Both the position numbers and the translations under genes were made by a program. The notes under the pieces were generated by a model. The model saw only the letters and a list, made by a program, of their open reading frames with translations. It searched no databases and was not told the origin of the DNA. A stretch of DNA of 64,000 nt from Psettodes erumei (Eukaryota > Chordata > Actinopteri > Pleuronectiformes > Psettodidae): contig JAFBJZ010000457.1 in the NCBI GenBank assembly GCA_016785225.1, positions 1 to 64,000 of the forward strand, in the 5' to 3' direction. Position 1 is the stretch's first letter. Every line of letters starts with the position of its first letter. Positions 30,504 to 39,903 of the stretch are shown piece by piece.

Positions 30504-33470
30504 TATTCTGAAAAATGCAGACAGATGAACTTCCCTCAAAGCGGGAACTACATATCAGGCAGATCCTCAGGAAAACAAAAAAAAACAAAACACTTTTCCA
30601 ACCTTCCCTTCCCTGTGATGTTGTACAGGAAAGAAACCCAAAATATGCATGACTTTATTTTACTGATTACATATAAACCATGGATCCATTACCTTTACGT
30701 CATGTATTTACAGTATTATCATAATAAAAATCTAAATAGGTCCTGTGACAGGAATCCCAAGAATAAATTCTTTAAGTCACATTCAACCAGTCCACCAACA
30801 AAGCCTGCTGGTTACATCATATACTGCAATCCCAGTAAATCTGCACATACCACAGCATTTAATCTGGAGCTGGAAAGAAAACCAAAAACAAAAACCACAA
30901 TCTAGTCTACGCGGCATGTGGATCTTTTCCGACACAGGAGCTACTACAGAAACATTTCAACAGAAACATAGATCTCCGTGACAAAGCTTGAACGCGGTGA
31001 ATCACATTACCAAATCTGTCGGTGAATGTTGGGAGAGTAGTTACCGGTTTTAAGGCTGCAAATGATAAGATATCAAAACTTTAACTGTACATATGAGGTG
31101 TTCAAGTTGCCTGGTACCAACGTCAAAGATTTCATTCTTGCATCATGAACAGTTTACAATAGCACTAATTTAACACTGATCTACACAGACTTTTGTTCGA
31201 CTCAACAATACAACCACATTCTGCTGTTGAACCGTATGATGTACACGGGGGACAAACGATCACACGTATTTCATCGATCCAGGTCTGCTGGTCTGATCAA
31301 CACCTCTGACCTGTCTGACTCATGATATTTTCAGTGGTCCCGAAACTTTAACTACATGTGACAACACAAGGGCACGACGGATGTACCAGCCAGTCAAGAA
31401 AAACAGAGAACATCGACTCTAAGCTGACCACGAACTGACGACCGACAAAATCAGGCATTAAGAGCAACTTTTACTTATCCCTAAGAAACATGGATAAAAA
31501 AAATATACATATTTGCCGAGGGACCAAAACATCTTTGCTTAACGAGAACTGATGATTTGATGCGAAGAGAAGTCGTGACGAGATGAGCGTGCAAAGGAAC
31601 GGCGTGTCTCCGTGGATACGCAGCGGGTTAAAACTAACTGTGTCCAACACGAGCCACGTTCGCGGCGAAATTTGGCCGATTCTCAATCGACGGGCCTCGG
31701 AAAAGAAGAAAGCGCGTCGAAAAATGTGAACGTTTTTGAAAAGTTACAAATCGCACTAACTGAAACAAAATGAGCGTGACGTCAGAAGGCAGATTAGGAA
31801 GTTCATCGTTTATTAAAATTCTATACGGCTCAATCTAAATGAATATAAAAAAAAAGGAAGAAGGAAAAACAAACAAACAGTTGAAATCAATGCGAAATTC
31901 CTAAGCAAGTGTGAGCGTACAATGTATGGCCCAGTGTACTCTACTCATTTCAAGTTTATTAACAAAACAGCAAATCTTCAACCCTGAAAGCAGCTCAGAG
32001 AATCGCGAGTACGTTTCAGAACTAAACAATGGACACGATCACGTCTTCGCCCCGCTACCTGCTACCTGTCCTCTGACAAACCTCTGAGAGTAAAAGGAGG
32101 AAGCTGAATGTTCCAAATCTCCAGCGTGGCCCAGCCACCATGAGGTCCGTTTACAAATCAGATAATAAATACAGGCATCCGAATGGGCTACAACAGCAAA
32201 TATTTTTGAAAATATTTTTCCTCATGCATACACACAAGCATACATCTGACTGAGATTGATGAGCTTTCTAAACCCTCTTATCTACTCTTTAACAGTTACT
32301 CTTTACAGTGCAACAGTATGGCAGCAAATGGACAGCAGTGCTTTCAAAAAAAAAAAAATAAAACAACAACATACAGACATGGGAAATGAAAATATGTACA
32401 ACATTATGGAAAAGCAGTAGTTTCATCTTTTGGTCCTGTGTCCGTTACAGACGGAACTGCTTTTTTTTTTTTTTTTTTTGAAAACGCTTCCTCATATCAA
32501 CAACAGTAGTTTCCACAAAACTGTGAGAGCTGTCGAGAGAGAGAGAGAGAGAGAGGAACAAGTGTTAAGATCTCAAATGCCGCCGACAGGAGGCACCCAT
32601 CCCATCAAACAAATTTAACATCAGATCTCAGTCTGACTGCCTGACTGCCTGACTGTCTGACTGCCCGACCCCCCCCACGTCTGGTATCGTCGGGCTGAGT
32701 CTGTTCGGGCCCCTGTCATGGCTGGACCCGAAACCGAAAGGTGACGTTCTGACTGTGGCTACACCCGGCGGGAGTTTAAAAACCAAGGGACGGTTAACGT
32801 CAACTGTCGACTCGTCGCTCTAGGCCGGGAGGAAGCCAGGCCGGGGAGGATGGGAAAGCACAAAAAGACAACAACAAAAAGACGACGACGACAACAACAA
32901 CAACAACAGCAGCTATCACTCATTTGAATGAAGGCTGAGTCACTGTGGCGAGGTAAACAGAGGCGGCTATCGGCACGACAAAGCTAATCAACAGGAAGCA
33001 GGACGCGCATTCCGTCATGCAGGGATGATTTCCACCAATGAAACGTGACCACATACAGCGCAAATGCTGCATGCGCTGCGCCTCGCTTCATCACAGCCAC
33101 GACGCCCAAGCTCGTCTTTCACGCGGGGCTCGCCGTGGTGCGGCTGTTCGCTGGAGGGTCTCCGCGTTTCTTTATTTACGCTCCCGTCTCAAAAGGCAAG
33201 AGTTTCCACAAAGCCTGTTCCTGGATTAAGACTTCTTACCAACACCTGAGCGACCGTCACTACGTGATGGGAAACAGGAAAACTGCTTTGTTTCTTTTTA
33301 ATCCCCCGCGTTCCCTTTTAAACCCGGAGGTAAACAAATCCCTTCAAATCAAAACGCGACCTCTCGCAAGTCCGACATCCGTTCGCACGCCGGCCCCGTA
33401 TGAGGTGGTGAGAACCCTGCGGCTGATTAGCACCTTCCGCGGAGGGGTTGACGCGGCGTCTCTCACCTCG
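30504..33470 (-). other. long 3' UTR of the cdc42se2-like gene (inferred)
   Basis: No coding exon is found on either strand. The stretch contains poly(T) (32461-32479), (GA)n near 32535-32555 and an ACA/ACG-rich run at about 32880-32912. A GTGAGAG donor-like site lies a few bases past the stop codon (33460-33466, minus strand), so a spliced 3' UTR is possible. Confidence 0.4.
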
Positions 33471-33581
33471 TTACAACTGAGAACCTTCGGAGCCTCCGTG
33501 CGCGTAGCCCCCTTTAGATTTCATCTGGGCCTGAACAAGGTCCACCTGCAAACATCGGGGCGCAAATGTTAGGTCGCCACA

Positions 33582-33618
<37 letters not shown>

Positions 33619-34210
33619 CACAAAAAAAAGAACGAAACCTACTGATGCCAATCCTAGGCCCATGTCCCCCGAGCCTACGTGTGTGGTGTGGACAAAGTTC
33701 GTTGGCTCGCCGATCATGGAGCGATCAATCCGTCGCCGCCGTTTCTGAAAGAGCGTCGGTCACGTTAAATACATTCAGGGTCATAGTACGAATCAGGGAG
33801 GATGGAGAAGAGGTGAACACCTCGTTCTTCTCCTGATCGCTTTGTGAAACTTCAGACTCGGGCGGGGGCCAGGTGTTCACGGTTCCATTTATCTGATCTG
33901 CGAGCAGTAAGACCGGCCAATTACGATTGGATCATTTTCACGAGAATCAACCTTGTGCCAAACGACGGGATGCATTTAGCTGGAGGTCCTGCCGCTTTTT
34001 GTGTTTAATCTATAATCTATTAATACAATAAAATCCATTGTTGTGTTTATTAGCCTACACGCATTACAACAAGGCAGCTACATTTAAAATAAAAAAAAAA
34101 CAACAAGAAAAAAACTGAGCAAACCAGTTTGTCCTCTGAGTTGAAGCCATACTCACAGGTTGCGGCTGCTCTGCAATGCAGCAGCTGAAACAAACCCAGA
34201 ACTCAGTCAT
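33471..34210 (-). CDS. cdc42se2: CDC42 small effector protein 2-like
   Basis: Three small exons in transcription order: 34210-34157, 33744-33643 and 33545-33471 (231 bases, 76 residues). Introns are GT-AG and all junctions are phase 0. Exon 1 encodes MTEFWVCFSCCIAEQPQP. The paired cysteines at 10 and 11 are the family's palmitoylation site, which places it at the plasma membrane. Exon 2 starts with five basic residues and then the CRIB motif (IDRSMIGEPTNFVHTTHVGS, 24-43), which binds GTP-loaded CDC42. Exon 3 encodes a short tail with QAQMKSKGGYAHGG. Family members (about 80 residues) are CDC42 effectors linked to actin organisation in lymphocytes. The tail fits CDC42SE2 better than CDC42SE1. 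A non-coding first exon lies at 36020 and above. Confidence 0.9.
33585..33611. repeat. (CA)n microsatellite in cdc42se2 intron
   Basis: About 13 CA units between coding exons 2 and 3, in the polypyrimidine side of the minus-strand intron. Confidence 0.9.
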
Positions 34211-36019
34211 TCTGAGGCCGACGAAGAAGCCGCAGCAGTTTCCTCTCGCAGCTCAGACGTCTCGCTGTGCCCGTCTTCCTGTTCACTTTTACCGGAGCCA
34301 CAAGCACGAGCAGGAAGCCGGCGATAGACGCACGCCACTGGTTTCTCTGGGGAAAAGCGTTGGCGCAACGACTGCCGCCCCCCACAACACTGGACGGCAC
34401 ACTTCTGTCCACACATGGGGGGATAAAAAAAAAAAAACAGAAACATAACATCTCAATCCAACGTTGACGTATTCTATCAAAACGGCCGTGACGTCCATGG
34501 TTACCCAACATGCCTACACTCCTACGTCTTCTGTCAAGCAGTGGTCGATTTACATCTGCAACTCAAACATTGGTCTCTCGATGCAGGGACAATCGTGCAC
34601 ATGCAGTTCTTCTAACAGAAAGCATTGTAATTTCCATTTCTCTATTATCTCACTCAGTGTAAATCACCGTGTCATCATGTGACTGACCTCAGAACATTTC
34701 AGACCGGCTCAAAATTAACTGCTGAAACCCACACACGAGTTTCCTGTATTTTAATCTCCCCGTAGTTCCTTGAATGTCAAAAACTGAAATCTAAAGTATT
34801 ACGTGGGAGGAATGCAAATATTTCTGCTCTATCTGATACTGTAGCGTCTTCAAGTGAAATGTCCAAACAGAGCAGCCGGGTCCATGTGCGTTTCAGAACG
34901 GGCTCATGAGCAGTCACCCACCATGAAAGACAGGCAGGCAGTCCAAGTGAACAGTACCTTTCACTTTTACTATTGTGGGAGCAAAAGGCGTATCAGGTTA
35001 TAACCTTCAGCTCTCACTTTCACCGATCAGCCGGTGTTTCACTTTTCAGCATGCTGTTGTTAGCAGTGCAGCCTCCTATTTTTTACATTTAAAAAAACCA
35101 CGAAGCTATGTATGAACATGTTGATTGTTGCTGAGGACACAGAAAGACAATGTGCTGCAGTTACATGTATATTTACACGCAGTTCGTTTGGTAATACATT
35201 TCGAAGAGTCTCATCTCGGCGTATGGAAAGATTTTGCTGTGTACAACTTTACTTGGCAGCATCAGAAAGCAAAACAAGATCAGGCATATTTTTTTTTGTT
35301 CCCTCAGAAAGCAGGTGACGGAGGGATCAGACCCTCTGCCAGATGCAAAGAGCTCGCTGACGAAGTGGATTTCCTAATTTCGCGGCTCCGGCTCTGCAGC
35401 TGACGGGTGCGCATCGCTGACATTGAGCTGTCACCGTGCAATCAGAGCAGCTGAATCGTGCTACCGGGTGGCACAGAATCACAGAATCAGGTGCGCTGTG
35501 TGTTGATCTCAACGGCCGGTGAAGCCTGTAAAAGCATCACTTCCTCTGGCTGCGATTAAACGAGCGTAATCGGTATTTACAAACAAGTGGACGTTATGTA
35601 ACTTCGTACCGCAGAGGCTCGCACTTTCCTCCTCGAGCCGAGGGTCCGAGCTAAAAATCACAACCGGCTGCACGTCGACGTCGTTACCGACGCCACACCG
35701 GCGTTTCACGGCTGATGTCAAATGAATGGTTTTATTCTCAAGCGGGGCCGTTGCTTGCAGGAAACCAGCATTATCGCGCTGCTAGCAGAGTTAGCTCGCA
35801 GGCTAACGTTCGCTAGCACGCTAGCGACAGCAGCTCCCGTGTTTTTTCCCCACTGACAGCTAGCTAACCAGGCTAACCGGACCCGTTTCCGACCGCTGAT
35901 TTGAAAGCTCAACAAAAAAAACAGAGCGTAAAACGAAAGACTGCTACCGTTTACTGCTTAACGGCGATAGAGTGAACTTATTTCCGAGAGTTAATGCAAT
36001 TTCAACAGAGTGAACTTAC
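34211..36019 (-). other. first intron / 5' UTR region of cdc42se2
   Basis: Lies between the ATG exon and the non-coding first exon. GC and CpG content rise towards 36 kb, as expected near a promoter. No further exon was identified. Confidence 0.45.
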
Positions 36020-36070
36020 CGGATGGCGGCCGGTGAGCCGGAGTAAAAAAATGTAGCGACTGGAAGCTAA
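36020..36070 (-). other. non-coding first exon of cdc42se2 (inferred)
   Basis: A clear minus-strand GTAAGT donor occupies 36014-36019, and the exon reads upstream into GC-rich DNA without a usable ATG. The 5' limit is unknown. It is assigned to cdc42se2 because that is the next gene in this orientation. Confidence 0.5.
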
Positions 36071-36223
36071 AGAATGCAAAAACCAGGAAATGCGCTCGCT
36101 GATTACGTCAACCGATTTCCGTTCTCCTGCGTGACGGCTTCCGTGTTGACCCACGTTTTCACGTTGCTCGCAGGCGACATAGGACTTCGCTGATGAAAAT
36201 AGTTTTTCTTTTATATACCCAAG
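36071..36223. promoter_or_regulatory. bidirectional promoter of cdc42se2 (-) and nip7 (+)
   Basis: About 150 bases separate the probable cdc42se2 first exon from the nip7 ATG. No TATA box is seen. Present are CTTCCGTG (ETS-like, near 36129) and TTACGTCA (CRE-like, near 36104). Head-to-head CpG promoters of this form are common for housekeeping genes. Confidence 0.55.
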
Positions 36224-37744
36224 ATGAGACCGTTAACAGACGAAGAGACAAAAACGATGTTCGAGAAGCTGTCCAAATAGTAAGTGAACCTGGACCACAG
36301 TTGTGCTTTTCCACTGAGATTCAAATTATGCCAAAACAAGGACTAGCATGACTAGCTTGCCCGTCAGCGTGTGTGAGTGATCCGTGTCTTTTCTCCACAA
36401 CAGCATCGGTGAAAACATAAAACTACTCGTGGACCGACCTGACGGTACCTACTGCTTCAGGCTGCACAACGATCGCGTGTACTACATGAGGTAATCCCGA
36501 ACGCGAAAACGAATAAAATGAATTGTGAAGTGTTACCTTCTCCACTCACACTCTTAAGCCCGAGCAGCTCACGTATCGTCGTTTTCTTGTCCACAGCGAG
36601 AAACTTCTTAAATTGGCCACAAACGTCTCCCGGGACAAGCTGGTGTCAGTGGGGACGTGTTTTGGAAAGTTCACAAAGACCAAAAAGTTCCGCCTACACA
36701 TCACAGCTCTGGATTTTCTGGCGCCCTATGCAAAGGTGTGCATGTCATTTCCTTAAATTATTTATATCTTTGTTTCCATCGCGTGCAAACCCTCGTCTCT
36801 CCTCGACTCCTGCCAGCGGATGGTGAGGGAATGAGGTGATGCAAGTGTGTGCTGAAGTCGACACCGTCCTTTGGATCGTGACAAATAGCAGTAATATCAG
36901 CAGCAAAAGTGGTACACTGTTAAGATGACACTGCAACAAGAGAGTGTAGGAACACTATGAGACACCAAAATAGGAATTGCATGCCATGGGTGTGAACTAA
37001 AGCAGCAGAAATGTTATTCACAAGTGCCACCGCAACCAGATGTTTAAACCTGAATACACATGCGTTTACACCAATGATATTACACCTACATCCCTTCAGC
37101 GTGATTTAAAAGTATGTACAACTTCATCCATCTCTTCTGGGTTTCTCCTATCAGTTACAAAGATTTGCATTGAAAAAACTTGACCCCATTTCCACTCTTT
37201 TTTAAAAAATTATTAGCTTCAGTCGGGTGTATTCAGGCATGCGTGAGTAACTCTGAGCTTCCTGTCATGTCTTCAGTTCAAGGTGTGGGTGAAGCCCGGA
37301 GCAGAGCAGTCTTTCCTTTACGGGAACCACGTGCTGAAGTCCGGGCTCGGGAGAATCACGGAAAACACGATGCAGTACCAGGGAGTTCTGGTCTACTCCA
37401 TGGCCGACGTGCCCCTGGTAAGTGTTTTAACCAAGGTGCCGCGCTGTTCGCAGGGTTTGACGCATCACCTGCTCACATTCCCACAGGCGCTTCGGAAAAC
37501 ACGACGTACCCACCCAGCGCGCGTGCAGTCATTGAGGTCACGGCGCCTCATCTTTGAATCTTCCATATAGACGTGACTTTGTTCTTGTCAAACGCTGATG
37601 AACCGGTTATGTCTCATTTCTCAGGGCTTTGGCGTCGCAGCCAAGTCGACACAGGAGTGCCGGCGAGTGGACCCCATGTCCATCGTAGTGTTCCACCAGG
37701 CCGATGTGGGAGAGTTCATCAGGAACGAAGACACGTTAACATGA
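36224..37744 (+). CDS. nip7: 60S ribosome subunit biogenesis protein NIP7 homolog
   Basis: Five exons: 36224-36279, 36404-36490, 36597-36735, 37277-37417 and 37625-37744 (543 bases, 180 residues, the family's exact length). All introns are GT-AG. The start MRPLTDEETKTMFEKLSKYI and internal pieces such as RVYYMSEKLLK and VSVGTCFGKFTKTKKFRLHI are near-identical to vertebrate NIP7. The N-terminal domain covers about residues 1-90. The C-terminal PUA RNA-binding domain covers about 95-170 (KVWVKPGAEQSFLYGNHVLK). NIP7 works in the nucleolus and nucleus in 60S assembly and pre-rRNA processing, contacting pre-rRNA through PUA. It shares its promoter with cdc42se2 and ends tail to tail with terf2. 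Confidence 0.97.
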
Positions 37745-37878
37745 AGCGGCATCAACAGCTGGACTGTCAGGACCCCCCACACACACACACCTTTTGTAAC
37801 AGAGTCTCTTGATATTCATCAGAGTCAAAGTCAAACCTTTTGCATTCTTTCTTTTTTTTTGTAAAATAACATCTTTCA

Positions 37879-37884
37879 AATAAA
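37879..37884 (+). terminator. poly(A) signal of nip7
   Basis: AATAAA 135 bases after the nip7 stop codon. Confidence 0.7.
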
Positions 37885-37900
37885 AGTATAACGTCTTGTA

Positions 37901-37906
37901 TTTATT
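37901..37906 (-). terminator. poly(A) signal of terf2
   Basis: TTTATT on the plus strand reads AATAAA on the minus strand, about 320 bases beyond the terf2 stop codon. It lies 16 bases past the nip7 signal, in the opposite direction. Confidence 0.55.
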
Positions 37907-38223
37907 TTAGTCTCTGTGAGCTTGCTACTGAACATGGTGCTGCAGTGACGCTGCGCATATCAGACAGGTGGAAATTCATTCGACATCATTTCAACTTATA
38001 TAATAAACAGATGAGTCATCGTACAAAATTGAACCCTGAACTGAAATTGAAAGTCGTCATTAGAATTCATACAATACTTTCAACCGTGACTAATGCAGAA
38101 AATGGAAAGGAAAAAAAAAAAAAAACGACTTTGCTGTGCAAGAGCAATTAAAGAAAAAAAAATGAACTGGAAGGTGGATGACTGTTCCCATCATTCCCAT
38201 TCCCATCATCGTCCAAATGAACC

Positions 38224-39866
38224 TCAGGTCATATTTAATTTCTTCATTGTTCTCCATCTGTCCTTGAGGTTGACGTTTGAGCGATCCCTGAACTCGAAAT
38301 ACGACCTTATCTTATTCCAGTTCCCTTCTCCAAATCTCCGGACCCCTTCCCTCAACTTCTGCGTCTCGCCTTCGGTCCACATCTGCAACACAACAGGAAC
38401 GCGTGGTCAGCGTCATGCCAGCGTGAAACAAATCCACGCAACGGTGGTCACTGCCTGCCTGCATATAACACACAACACATTCGTTGCTTTGTGTTTGACC
38501 TTTGGGAATTATTAAATGCATGTCTTGGTGTGCTCACCCTCTTCCTGTTGCTGGAATTTGAATTGGTCCTTGCGTTGGATCCTTTGAGGGAAAACAGAAT
38601 ACGTGATGACGTGAAGAAGATTTTTGCAGGATTCAGACAGAATAGATTTAAAACAGATGTGATGAAATGTTACCGCAGTTCCTTCTGGAGGCGAAAAACG
38701 ACTCTTCATCGGTCCATCTTTCCTTACTCTCCACTGCATTTTGGTACAGTTGTTTCCTGTGGAAAAAGAGCAGGGTTTCCTTTGAGCTGGCGATTTTCCC
38801 CCCTAATATTATAAAATATTTACTAATTTTGTAAGTTAAGATTCACTCAACAGGCCAGTAAATCTGTTCTTAGCAAAAGTCGCTGGTGCAATCTTTCTTA
38901 CCACTTCGAGGAATTTTTGTCCTGAGTCGAGTCCTTGTGTGGCGTGGAGCTCGTCTGAGGGACGGGCTCATGAGGGAACAGGTTGGGCGAGGTGTCCAGC
39001 GCAGAATCGACGATACATACCTCGTCTGCATCACCCGAATTGCTGCGTGAGTAAATAGTAAAAAGTTTGTCAAATGCCATCGGTCCTCGAACTCTCTGAG
39101 GACACAACATGATGACGCATTTGCACTTGCTTGTTGAGAGAGTCGCTCCTCGGCCGTCTGTCAGTTTCCCGCTCCGGTGTTTTGCAGGGGGCCGGCGAGG
39201 AACTTCTGCAGGATGAGAGCAAGTCAAGCGTTACCCGGAAAAGGACCGATTTGTCTCAACTGATACTAGAAAGCATTCCCAGCACGCAGACCTCCGTCGA
39301 GGCTGAACGTTTCCTCTAAACAAATAAGGAATGTCATAGATTATACCAGTAGATCTTTGAATTAGTTCTGGATCCTGATGCAGATGAACTTTCCAGTTTA
39401 AAAGGGTCGCCCTGAAGCCGAGACACGTCACTAACAAATACATGACGATCTGATCGTTAGATTTTTAAGAAATGCTGCTGACATGGACAAGACGAAAACA
39501 TTACTTCCTTGGCGGAGGCGTTGTTGAGCTTCAGAGTAATTACACAACGTGTACTCATTCAGATGAAAATGAAATGTTTTCGTCCAGAGCCCTTGAAGTG
39601 GAATCTACTTGAGTAACCATCTAGTCTAAACCTCCATCCCAGCTTTAAAACAGGTCGCAAACTCTGTGGCGGCCCCGGCGGAGGTGGCGGCGCACATTCG
39701 GACTTACCCGCTGAGCCAGTTGTTGGCCGGGTTGTGGAGTTTTCTCGCACACGTTTTCCTGCTGGCCATGGAACAGGGCAGGTCCTCCTCGCTGTCCGTC
39801 AACATCTCTTGACAGGCCGGGGCTCTGCGTGGTCGAAAAACAGCGTTTTAGTGCCGCACGCTCGCT

Positions 39867-39903
<37 letters not shown>

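Noticed and set aside
33045..33572. 175-codon plus-strand open frame
   Set aside because: It overlaps the cdc42se2 terminal exon and 3' UTR on the opposite strand, and has no recognisable domain.
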